A stretch of DNA of 10,376 bases from Chloroflexota bacterium (GTDB taxonomy: Bacteria; Chloroflexota; Limnocylindria; Limnocylindrales; CSP1-4): NCBI GenBank assembly GCA_021812735.1, contig JAKAMV010000268.1, positions 1-10,376 of the forward strand, given 5' to 3'. Positions 1 to 5,669 of this stretch are shown here, in pieces. The position numbers were made by a program, and so were the translations under genes. The notes beneath the pieces were generated by a model. That model had not been told where the DNA came from and ran no database searches. It saw only the letters and a list, made by a program, of their open reading frames with translations. Position 1 is the first letter of the stretch. The number at the start of each line of letters is the position of its first letter.

Positions 1-58
1 CCTCCCACTTGGCGGGATCGCCCGCGTGCCCGTGGCGCAGAAGGTGGAGCGCGATCAT
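1..58 (-). CDS. Histidine phosphatase superfamily protein (SixA-like), N-terminus only
   Basis: Only the first 19 codons are in the window; the gene continues past the left edge. I translated it by hand: it begins MIALHLLRHGHAGDPAKWE. The first strand runs straight into an Arg-His-Gly motif (residues 8-10), the phospho-accepting histidine motif of the RHG/phosphoglycerate-mutase-like superfamily. Such an early RHG followed by xAGDxxxW resembles small SixA-type phosphohistidine phosphatases, which remove phosphate from histidine on phosphotransfer proteins. The ATG at 58 has a GGAGG on the minus strand (63-67) with a short 4-nt spacer. It lies 57 nt downstream of phoU in the same direction, so it is probably the last visible gene of the pst operon. 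Substrate and exact subfamily cannot be judged from 19 residues; other histidine phosphatases remain possible. Confidence 0.7.
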   Translation of the reverse strand, partial: MIALHLLRHGHAGDPAKWE

Positions 59-115
59 CGGTCCTCCATGGCGGCGGCATCCTCGCATCTGCCGCGCGGA
101 AAGTGTAGGCAGCGG

Positions 116-832
116 CTAGGGATTGAGGTCCTCCACCTCGCCGGACGCGAGGAACACGATGTCCTCGGCGATGTTGGTCACCCGATCGCCGATCCGCTCG
201 AGGTAGTGGGCCGCGAACAGGATCCGCGTGCACGGGTCCACGTTGGCCGGGTCGGCCCGCATGAGGTCGAGGCAGTCCGCGAAGATCGCGTGGTAGCGGT
301 CGTCCACGTCGTCATCGAGCTTGGCGACCTCGCGGGCGCGGGTGTCGTCGACGTCCACCAGCGCCCGGACGATGCCGCGCACCTGGTCGGCCACGCGCTC
401 GCCCAGGTCGGGCAGCTTCACGTAGTCCTTGATCGGGGCGAACGGCGCCAGCTTGCGCGACTGCTTGGCCACCGAGCCCGCGTGGTCGCCCATGCGCTCG
501 AGCTCGTACGAGACGTGGTCCAGCGTGAGCAGGTAGCGCAGGTCGCGCGCCACCGGGGCCTGCGTCGCGATGACGGCGGCGATCATGGCGGTCGCCTTGC
601 GCTGGACCTCGTTGATCAGCCGGTCGTCGATGATCACCTTGAGCGCGGCGTCCGCGTCGTGGGTGACCAGGGCGTCGATCGCAGCGCGGATCTGGGCCTC
701 CACCAAGGAGCCCATGCGCAGGATGTTGTCCTTGACCTCGGCCACCTCGTGGTCGTAGGCGCTCCGGGTCGGGTGGGCGAACAGCAGGGGCTCGCGGTGC
801 TCGCTGGCGGGCGTCGTCCTCTCCTCGGTCAT
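116..832 (-). CDS. phoU: Phosphate transport system regulatory protein PhoU
   Basis: 238-residue cytoplasmic protein of the PhoU family, which restrains Pst transport and, in classical systems, signals phosphate sufficiency to the PhoR kinase. It shows the two tandem three-helix repeats of the family. The first carries the metal-binding signature ELERMGDHAGS (about 110-120) and the second LERIGDRVTNIAED (about 211-224), both canonical. Length is normal for the family. I chose the ATG at 832 because a perfect GAGGAG (840-845, minus strand) sits 7 nt upstream; the frame stays open further upstream but would run into pstB. It starts 16 nt after the pstB stop, so it is co-transcribed with the transporter. 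With no histidine kinase nearby and an atypical regulator upstream, its output may be mainly on PstB rather than on a local kinase (inference). Confidence 0.96.
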   Translation of the reverse strand: MTEERTTPASEHREPLLFAHPTRSAYDHEVAEVKDNILRMGSLVEAQIRAAIDALVTHDADAALKVIIDDRLINEVQRKATAMIAAVIATQAPVARDLRYLLTLDHVSYELERMGDHAGSVAKQSRKLAPFAPIKDYVKLPDLGERVADQVRGIVRALVDVDDTRAREVAKLDDDVDDRYHAIFADCLDLMRADPANVDPCTRILFAAHYLERIGDRVTNIAEDIVFLASGEVEDLNP

Positions 833-848
833 GCGCGGTCTCCTCGTC

Positions 849-1742
849 TCAGCCGAAGCGGCCGGACACGTAGTCCTCGGTGAGCTGGTTGGTGGGGTTG
901 GTGAAGATCTTGAGGGTGTCGTCCAGCTCCACAAGGTACCCCGCCCGGTCCTCGCCCAGCGTGAAGAACGCAGTGCGGTCGCTCACGCGCGCGGCCTGCT
1001 GCATGTTGTGGGTCACGATCACGATCGTGTAGTCCGCCTTGAGCTGCGCGATCAGCTCCTCGATCTTGAGGGTGGCGATGGGGTCGAGCGCCGAGCAGGG
1101 CTCGTCCATCAGGATGACCTCGGGGTCGGTCGCGAGTGCCCGCGCGATGCACAGCCGCTGCTGCTGGCCGCCTGACAGTGCGAGGCCGCTCTTCTTGCGC
1201 AGCTCGTCCTTGACTTCGTCCCAGAGCGCCGCATGCCGCAGGGAGCGCTCGACGGTCTCGTCCAGCTTCCCGCGGTCCTTCTGCCCGAACCGGCGCGGGC
1301 CGTAGGCGACGTTCTCGTAGATGGACATCGGGAACGGGTTGGGCCGCTGGAACACGAGGCCCACCTTGCGCCGCACCTCCACGGGGAGGACGCCCGGGCC
1401 GTACATCGACTCGCCGTCGAGCTCGACGGTGCCCTGGACCACGGCGCCGGGGATGAGGTCGTTCATCCGGTCGAAGCAGCGCAGCACCGTGCTCTTGCCG
1501 CAGCCCGAGGGCCCGATGAAGGCCATGACCGAGTGCTCGGACACGTCGAGGGTCACGTCGCGGACGGCGACGCGCGTGCCGTAACGGATCGAGAGGTCCT
1601 TCGCCCGAAGCTTGACCGATGCGTCCGGATCCATCCCGGCCAGCATCGGCTGCAAGGCCGGCAGCGGAATCGACGAGGGCACCGCGCGGGGCGCGGGGGC
1701 GGTTGCGGAGGTCACGGGAACGTCTCCCTGCTGGGTGTCCAT
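849..1742 (-). CDS. pstB: Phosphate ABC transporter ATP-binding protein PstB
   Basis: ATPase subunit that powers phosphate import through PstCA at the inner face of the membrane. All ABC motifs are intact: Walker [10 protein letters not shown] (77-85), Q-loop at Q132 within the PstB-typical [10 protein letters not shown], signature LSGGQQQR (189-196), Walker B VILMDEP (209-215) and the switch histidine in THN (245). The C-terminus ([22 protein letters not shown]) is characteristic of PstB. From the ATG at 1742 it is 297 residues; the ABC core begins near residue 40, so there is a 35-40 residue Ala/Pro-rich extension not needed for function. The ATG lies 3 nt after the pstA stop and lacks a good Shine-Dalgarno. 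A GTG at 1715 (288 aa) has an AGGGAGA 7 nt upstream and is a credible alternative start. Confidence 0.97.
   Translation of the reverse strand: MDTQQGDVPVTSATAPAPRAVPSSIPLPALQPMLAGMDPDASVKLRAKDLSIRYGTRVAVRDVTLDVSEHSVMAFIGPSGCGKSTVLRCFDRMNDLIPGAVVQGTVELDGESMYGPGVLPVEVRRKVGLVFQRPNPFPMSIYENVAYGPRRFGQKDRGKLDETVERSLRHAALWDEVKDELRKKSGLALSGGQQQRLCIARALATDPEVILMDEPCSALDPIATLKIEELIAQLKADYTIVIVTHNMQQAARVSDRTAFFTLGEDRAGYLVELDDTLKIFTNPTNQLTEDYVSGRFG
1723..1729 (-). promoter_or_regulatory. Shine-Dalgarno that may move the pstB start to GTG 1715
   Basis: On the minus strand these bases read AGGGAGA, 7 nt before an in-frame GTG (1715-1713). The upstream ATG at 1742 has no purine-rich site, only the nearby pstA stop codon that could allow reinitiation. 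The choice changes PstB by nine residues at a non-conserved N-terminus. Confidence 0.4.
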
Positions 1743-1745
1743 GGC

Positions 1746-2630
1746 CTACAGGCCGCTGACGCGACGCTGGAGGGCCCCGCCCAGCCAGCGCGAACTGAGG
1801 TTGAAGGCGAGCACGAGGAACAGCAGCACCATGGAGCTCATCGCCGCCACCTCCGTGTGCTGCGGGTTGTTGGCCTCGGAGTTGGTGTTCCAGATGAACA
1901 CCGACAGCGTCGTCGCCTGGTGGAACGGGCTCCACGGCGACCGCGGGTCGAGGCTCACGAACGTGAAGTCGTAGTGAGCCGGGGTGGCGACGCCGGCGGT
2001 GAACAGCAGGGCGGCCGCCTCGCCGAAGACGCGGCCGGCGGTGAGCACGATGCCCGTCACGATGCCCGGGATGGCGATCGGCAGGACTGCGTGGCGGATC
2101 GTCTGCCACTGGGTTGAGCCCAGGGCCAGGCTGGCCGCCCGCTCGTCGGCCGGGACGGCGCGGATCGCCTGCTCGGAGAGGCGGAGCAGCAGGGGCAGGT
2201 TGAACACGAGCAGCGTCAGGGCGCCGCCCAGGGCCGTGAAGCCCCAGCCCAGCCCGGCCACGAACAGCGTCATCCCGAACAGGCCCACGACGATCGAGGG
2301 GACCGAGCTGATGAGCTCCTGCGAGAAGCGGATCGCGTTGGTGAAGCGGTTCTCGCCCGCGTACTCGGCCATGTAGATCCCGCCCAGCACGGCGATCGGG
2401 ATCGTGAGCAGCATGGTCAGGACGAGCATGTAGGCCGAGTTCCAGAGCAGCGGCAGGATCCCGCCGATGCCGCTGTCCACCGGGTCCGAGAACAGGAAGG
2501 CGAGCGAGAACGTCGGGATCGACGACACGACGAAGTACGCGATGATCGAGACCAGGATCGCGACCACGAACAGCGCCAGGGCCCACAGCGTGGCCGTGGC
2601 GAGCCGGTCGGCCAGGAGGACCCGCCTCAT
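1746..2630 (-). CDS. pstA: Phosphate ABC transporter permease PstA
   Basis: 294-residue inner-membrane permease that pairs with PstC to form the phosphate channel. About six hydrophobic segments are visible (roughly 12-36, 63-86, 105-127, 133-150, 182-203 and 263-281). The cytoplasmic EAA loop that docks on PstB is clear: ERAASLALGSTQWQTIRHAV (163-182) followed by LPIAIPGIVTG. The motif GRVFGEAAALLFTAG (199-213) is typical of PstA. The ATG at 2630 is chosen because it forms an ATGA overlap with the pstC stop and has a GGAGG (2639-2643, minus strand) 8 nt upstream. The frame stays open far beyond this start but would run 717 bp into pstC, which is not plausible. Translational coupling to pstC suits a 1:1 heterodimer. 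Confidence 0.96.
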   Translation of the reverse strand: MRRVLLADRLATATLWALALFVVAILVSIIAYFVVSSIPTFSLAFLFSDPVDSGIGGILPLLWNSAYMLVLTMLLTIPIAVLGGIYMAEYAGENRFTNAIRFSQELISSVPSIVVGLFGMTLFVAGLGWGFTALGGALTLLVFNLPLLLRLSEQAIRAVPADERAASLALGSTQWQTIRHAVLPIAIPGIVTGIVLTAGRVFGEAAALLFTAGVATPAHYDFTFVSLDPRSPWSPFHQATTLSVFIWNTNSEANNPQHTEVAAMSSMVLLFLVLAFNLSSRWLGGALQRRVSGL

Positions 2631-3544
2631 TCCGCCGGCCTCCGCGCCGAGAGCCGCCGCACGAGCAGGACGAACGACAGGGACATGAGCAGGAGCACCA
2701 GGCCCATCGTCCAGAGCGCCATGTTCCACGGCTGGCTGGGCGTCGTGTTGCCCATGTCCATCGTGATCGCCGAGGTCAGCGTCTGGATCGGGCTCATCGG
2801 GTTGAAGGCGATGCTCGCGCGGTTTCCGATGACCATCTGCACCGCCAGCGCCTCGCCCGCCGCGCGCATCATGCCCATGACGATCGCCGTCATGACGCCG
2901 CTCGCCGCGGCCGGGACCACCACGTGGCGGATCGCCTGCCATCGCGTGGTGCCCAGCGCCATGGACGCCGCGCGCATGTCGCGCGGCACCGTGAGGAAGG
3001 CGTCGTAGGAGAGGCTCGTGATGGTCGGCAGGATCATCAGGGCCACGACGAGCTGGCCGGCCAGCATCGAGTACCCGTACGTGAAGTGGAAGTTGGTCCG
3101 CAGCACGGGCACGAGCAGGACGGCGCCGAGGAAGCCCCAGACCACGCTCGGGATGCCGACGAAGACCTCCATCGCGGGCTGCGTGATGCGCCGCGCCCAG
3201 TTGGGTGCAACCTCGGCCATGAACAGGCCCAGGCCCACCGAGAGCGGGGCGGCGATCAGCGCGGCGCCCACGAAGATCTCGAGTGTGCCCACGATGAACG
3301 GCAGGAGCCCGAAGGTGGTGGGGCCGCTGTCGGGGTCGGGCTGCCACGTCGGTGAGAGGATCTCCGGGACGGCCACGCCCGCGTCGATGAACAGTTGGAT
3401 GCCGCGCCAGGCAATGAAGGCCAGGATCAGCGCGACGATCGCGATGACGAGGGCCGCCGCGGCCTGCGTGATCCGGCGCGCAGGGTCAAGCCGGGCTCGA
3501 AAGCCCGGCTTGGCGACGCGCAGGGTCCTGGTGGGAGCAGTCAA
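2627..3544 (-). CDS. pstC: Phosphate ABC transporter permease PstC
   Basis: 305-residue permease partner of PstA. It has a basic cytoplasmic N-terminus, then a first membrane span (about 26-46), a periplasmic loop with the PstC-typical segment FGLLPFIVGTLEIFVGAALI (78-97), and further spans. The EAA loop is VPRDMRAASMALGTTRWQAI (186-205), followed by HVVVPAAASGVMT. ALGTTRWQAI and GEALAV(Q)MV are classic PstC signatures. The only start that keeps the first span is a TTG at 3544; the frame upstream contains no ATG or GTG for more than 20 codons. No convincing Shine-Dalgarno precedes this TTG, so the start is the least certain in the operon. It begins 103 nt after the pstS stop, behind a strong stem-loop, and its TGA overlaps the pstA ATG. 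Confidence 0.94.
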   Translation of the reverse strand: MTAPTRTLRVAKPGFRARLDPARRITQAAAALVIAIVALILAFIAWRGIQLFIDAGVAVPEILSPTWQPDPDSGPTTFGLLPFIVGTLEIFVGAALIAAPLSVGLGLFMAEVAPNWARRITQPAMEVFVGIPSVVWGFLGAVLLVPVLRTNFHFTYGYSMLAGQLVVALMILPTITSLSYDAFLTVPRDMRAASMALGTTRWQAIRHVVVPAAASGVMTAIVMGMMRAAGEALAVQMVIGNRASIAFNPMSPIQTLTSAITMDMGNTTPSQPWNMALWTMGLVLLLMSLSFVLLVRRLSARRPAE

Positions 3545-3603
3545 GGCACCACTCGCTGGTCGGACTGGTGGGCGGGATCCTGGTGGAGATCGCGGGGCAG
3601 AGG

Positions 3604-3641
3604 GGCGAGGGGCGCCGGGGAGGAGACCGGCGCCCCTCGCC
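3604..3641 (-). promoter_or_regulatory. Intercistronic 15-bp stem-loop between pstS and pstC
   Basis: A perfect inverted repeat: 3604-3618 pairs with 3627-3641 (arm GGCGAGGGGCGCCGG) around an 8-nt loop. It starts only 6 nt after the pstS TGA. Almost every pair is G-C, so the RNA hairpin should be very stable. No T-run follows on the minus strand, so it is not a classical intrinsic terminator. More likely it causes partial termination or pausing, or protects the 3' end of a processed pstS message, raising pstS dosage over pstCAB. That function is inferred from position and structure. Confidence 0.75.
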
Positions 3642-3647
3642 TCGGTC

Positions 3648-4592
3648 TCACTGACCGGCGCCGGCGTAGCCGAGGCTGGGGATCAAGACCTTCTGGATGG
3701 GGTCGGACATCATGTAGTCGAGGAAGGACTTGGTGAGACCGTCGGGCTGGCCCTTCGTGTACAGGTGGCCGAAGGCCTGGAGCTTGTAGGTTCCGCTGAG
3801 CATGTTGTCCACGGAGCCCTGCACGCCGTCGAGGGCGAGGGCGGTGACCTTGTCCTTGTTGCTCTGGTAGTACGCGAAGCCGATGACGCTGGTCGCGCCC
3901 GGTGTCGAGCTCACGGCCTGCGTCACCGCGCCGTTGGAGTCCTCGGTGAGCGCCTGGCCAGCGGCTTCGTTCGCCCCGTTGAGGACGACCTTCTTGAAGG
4001 TGGCTCGCGTGCCGGACGAGGCGGGCCTCAGGATCAGGACGATCGGCTGGTCGGCGCCGCCCACGTCCTTCCAGTTGGTGACCTTGCCGGTCCAGATGTC
4101 CACGGCCTGCTGGGTGGTCAGATTGGTGACGCCGGTGACGCCCCTGTTGACGACCATCACCCAGCCCTGGCGGGCGACGATGTGGTCCACCAGCTGGCTG
4201 GCCTCGTCGGGCTTGAGCTTCGAGTCGGCCGTGATGTCGGAAGCGCCGATCTGGACGGCGCCCTGGAGGACCTGCGACAGGCCGGTGCCCGAGCCGCCGC
4301 CCTGGACGCTGATCGTGGACTTGGGGCATGCTGCGACGTAGGCCTTGCCCGCCGCATCGACGAGCGGCTGGAGCGCGGTCGAGCCCGAGGTGGTGATGCT
4401 GCCGTCAACGCAGGCGCTCGGGCCGGCAACACCGGACGCGGCCGCACCTGCGGAGGCGGGCGCGGCTGACGAGGACGAGGTTGCGGCTGCGGCGGACGGG
4501 GACGGCGAGCTGGAGCCGCCGCCACAGGCAGCCACGAACATGGCCGCAGCGAAGGCCAGGGCGCCCACGCGCTTCGCGGATGAGGTGATCAA
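3648..4592 (-). CDS. pstS: Phosphate-binding lipoprotein PstS
   Basis: 314-residue extracytoplasmic phosphate receptor that hands Pi to PstCA. It has a short basic n-region, a hydrophobic stretch (about 9-22) and a lipobox AMFVAAC with the lipidated Cys at 23. A Gly/Ser/Ala/Pro-rich tether of about 35 residues leads to the binding domain. The phosphate-ligand segments are all present: TTSGSTALQPL (67-77), GGGSGTGLSQV (98-108), GASDI (117-120 region) and RPASSGTRATF (189-199). The start is the TTG at 4592, set by AGGAGG 7 nt upstream and by the signal-peptide length; an earlier in-frame TTG at 4679 would put a charged, Pro-rich stretch before the signal peptide and has no such site. First gene of the pst operon, with a probable PHO box and a palindrome in its upstream region. 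Confidence 0.97.
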   Translation of the reverse strand: MITSSAKRVGALAFAAAMFVAACGGGSSSPSPSAAAATSSSSAAPASAGAAASGVAGPSACVDGSITTSGSTALQPLVDAAGKAYVAACPKSTISVQGGGSGTGLSQVLQGAVQIGASDITADSKLKPDEASQLVDHIVARQGWVMVVNRGVTGVTNLTTQQAVDIWTGKVTNWKDVGGADQPIVLILRPASSGTRATFKKVVLNGANEAAGQALTEDSNGAVTQAVSSTPGATSVIGFAYYQSNKDKVTALALDGVQGSVDNMLSGTYKLQAFGHLYTKGQPDGLTKSFLDYMMSDPIQKVLIPSLGYAGAGQ

Positions 4593-4599
4593 CGTTGTC

Positions 4600-4605
4600 C
4601 CTCCT
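4600..4605 (-). promoter_or_regulatory. Strong Shine-Dalgarno setting the pstS TTG start
   Basis: A perfect AGGAGG on the minus strand, 7 nt before TTG 4592. It is the best ribosome site in the window and pairs with a poor start codon. It decides for the 314-residue PstS. Confidence 0.85.
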
Positions 4606-4608
4606 GCG

Positions 4609-4630
4609 GGGCCCGGCGATCGCCGGGCCC
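4609..4630. repeat. 22-bp perfect palindrome in the pstS leader
   Basis: GGGCCCGGCG-AT-CGCCGGGCCC is self-complementary along its whole length. It ends only 3 bp before the pstS Shine-Dalgarno, between the proposed PHO box and the gene. It could fold in RNA into a 9-bp stem with a 4-base loop that stabilises the 5' end or limits ribosome access, or serve as an operator for a dimeric protein. Nothing in the sequence separates these options. Confidence 0.7.
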
Positions 4631-4673
4631 TCGGGTCTTGGTGTCGTTCTCCATGCGAACGATCTGGGCTTGG

Positions 4674-4713
4674 GGTCAACGGCCGATGAGCCGTGGGTTA
4701 AGTGGTTGTTAAC
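4674..4713 (-). promoter_or_regulatory. Probable PHO box upstream of pstS (11-bp-phased direct repeats)
   Basis: On the minus strand, 7-bp units start every 11 bp: GTTAACA (4713), CTTAACC (4702), a degenerate GCTCATC (4691) and GTTGACC (4680). Units about 7 bp long on an 11-bp helical phase are the standard layout of PhoB/PhoP operators; GTTNACC resembles the Streptomyces unit and TTAACA the Bacillus one. The site begins inside the last codons and stop of the upstream regulator gene and ends 81 nt before the pstS TTG. The TTGACC of the last unit could also act as a -35, but no good -10 follows at 17 bp, which is usual for activator-dependent Pho promoters. The binding protein is inferred. Confidence 0.65.
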
Positions 4714-5455
4714 GCGGTCCCGGATCCAGCCGGTAGCCCACGCCGCGCACGGTCACGAGCGTCACGGGCGCATCCGGGTTGGGCTCGACCTTGGAGCGCA
4801 GCCAGCGAACGTGGACATCCACCGTCCGGCCCCCGCCCCGCGGGCTGCCCCAGACCCGGTCGAGCAGCTCGACACGGGTGTAGGCGCGGCCCGGGTGCGC
4901 GGCCAGGAGGGCGAGCAGGCCGTACTCCTTGGGGCGCAGGTGAATCACGTCGCCGTTGTGCCGCAGCTCGTGGCCGGTGGTGTCCAGCTCGAACCCCTCG
5001 CCGAAGCGCAGGACGCCGGCCGCGCCGGCGCGGGCACGCGAGCGGCTGTCGTGCCACGCGAGGCGGCCCGCCAGCTCGGCGAGCGGAACCGTGAAGGCGA
5101 GGGCGTCGTCGAAGCCGCTGGCGAGGGCGTCCAGGCGCACCTCTACGGCGTCCGGGGGCGAGAGCAGCACCGCGCGCATCGCCGGGCGCCGGCGCCGCGC
5201 CTCGGCCACGGCCTGGAGCTCGGCAGGCGTCCCCGGCGGCCGGCTGCACACCACCACGCGCGGCCGGTGGCTCGCGAGCAGCTCGCGAAAGCGCGACGGG
5301 TCGGCGACGACGGTGACGACGATGCCCGGCACGGCCCCGTCGAGCTGTGTCGCAGGCCCATCTGAGGCGAGCACCAGCCAGATCACTCCCGCGGCCCCGT
5401 GGCGGATGGTGAACGCGGCCGCCGGGTCGGGCTGGGAGCTCGACGTCATGGCCAT
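4709..5455 (-). CDS. PhoB/OmpR-type winged-helix regulator with degenerate receiver domain
   Basis: 248-residue DNA-binding regulator. The C-terminal OmpR/PhoB winged helix (about 150-245) is fully canonical: LRPKEYGLLALLAAHPGR, then the LLDRVWG turn, the recognition-helix region RTVDVHVRWLRSKVE and the wing VTVRGVGYRLDP. The N-terminal 120-odd residues follow a receiver fold but lack its chemistry. The acidic pair after strand 1 is replaced (WLVLASDGP), the phospho-Asp slot reads CSRPPG (Cys70), and the DDYLxKP switch reads DDALAFT (Phe at 121). It therefore probably is not phosphorylated. It lies directly upstream of pstS in the same direction, no kinase is visible, and a phased repeat array precedes it. 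The ATG at 5455 has no Shine-Dalgarno and lies 23 nt from that array, so a leaderless message or a later start is possible. Confidence 0.88.
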   Translation of the reverse strand: MAMTSSSQPDPAAAFTIRHGAAGVIWLVLASDGPATQLDGAVPGIVVTVVADPSRFRELLASHRPRVVVCSRPPGTPAELQAVAEARRRRPAMRAVLLSPPDAVEVRLDALASGFDDALAFTVPLAELAGRLAWHDSRSRARAGAAGVLRFGEGFELDTTGHELRHNGDVIHLRPKEYGLLALLAAHPGRAYTRVELLDRVWGSPRGGGRTVDVHVRWLRSKVEPNPDAPVTLVTVRGVGYRLDPGPR

Positions 5456-5478
5456 GTCCGGGAGGCTGGCAGCCGCCC

Positions 5479-5517
5479 GTCAACGCGCCATTCCGGCCGC
5501 GTTAACGACGCGTCAAC
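5479..5517 (-). promoter_or_regulatory. Probable PHO box upstream of the winged-helix regulator
   Basis: On the minus strand GTTGACG starts at 5517, GTTAACG at 5506 and GTTGACG at 5484, with a non-matching slot at 5495. The offsets 0, 11 and 33 are exactly those of the array upstream of pstS, in the same orientation relative to the downstream gene. The last unit ends 23 nt before the regulator ATG, so the box could give autoregulation. It could also act on the divergent mannanase gene, whose start is about 150 bp away on the other side. Confidence 0.62.
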
Positions 5518-5627
5518 GTACCCGCGCCCATGCCCCGATCGTCGCCCTGGACCGAGCGTACCCGCCGGGCCGCCCGGTCATCGCTTCGATCTGGCTGAAA
5601 TGGACCATGGCTCTGGGGTAAGGGGTT

Positions 5628-5636
5628 TGTTAGGCT
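5628..5636 (+). promoter_or_regulatory. Possible extended -10 for the mannanase gene
   Basis: TGTTAGGCT fits TG-N-TANNNT and lies about 34 nt before the ATG at 5670, in a locally AT-richer patch. No convincing -35 is seen at the usual distance, so this is only a candidate. Confidence 0.25.
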
Positions 5637-5669
5637 GGCTTCCCGCGCCCGTCACCGCATCCGTCCCCG

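Larger units (their letters stand above)
5456..5669. other. Divergent intergenic region, regulator / mannanase
   Basis: 214 bp between two genes that point away from each other. The left part (5479-5517) holds the second 11-bp-phased GTTRAC array, oriented toward the regulator. The right part (5616-5636) holds an AT-richer patch that could be the mannanase promoter. No open frame with coding support was found here. Confidence 0.6.

Noticed and set aside
26..883. Long plus-strand open frame opposite phoU
   Set aside because: Low-complexity Arg/His/Val/Gly-rich translation with no family motifs; a mirror of PhoU coding in GC-rich DNA.
829..2586. 585-codon minus-strand frame across pstB and pstA
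   Set aside because: Out-of-frame translation rich in Arg/Pro/Gly without motifs; both real genes are intact in other frames.
2631..3347. In-frame upstream extension of pstA
   Set aside because: It would overlap pstC by over 700 bp and its translation is Arg/His-rich noise; the ATGA overlap with a Shine-Dalgarno defines the start.
3018..4469. 483-codon plus-strand frame antisense to pstC and pstS
   Set aside because: No recognisable domain; explained by the GC-rich codon usage of the opposite strand.
4593..4679. Earlier TTG start for PstS at 4679
   Set aside because: It would place a charged, Pro-rich 29-residue stretch before the signal peptide and translate through the palindrome and Shine-Dalgarno.
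5616..5636. Possible third PHO-like repeat near the mannanase start
   Set aside because: It resembles the pstS array by eye, but the units differ from GTTRAC and are spaced 12 bp apart rather than 11; more likely a promoter patch.
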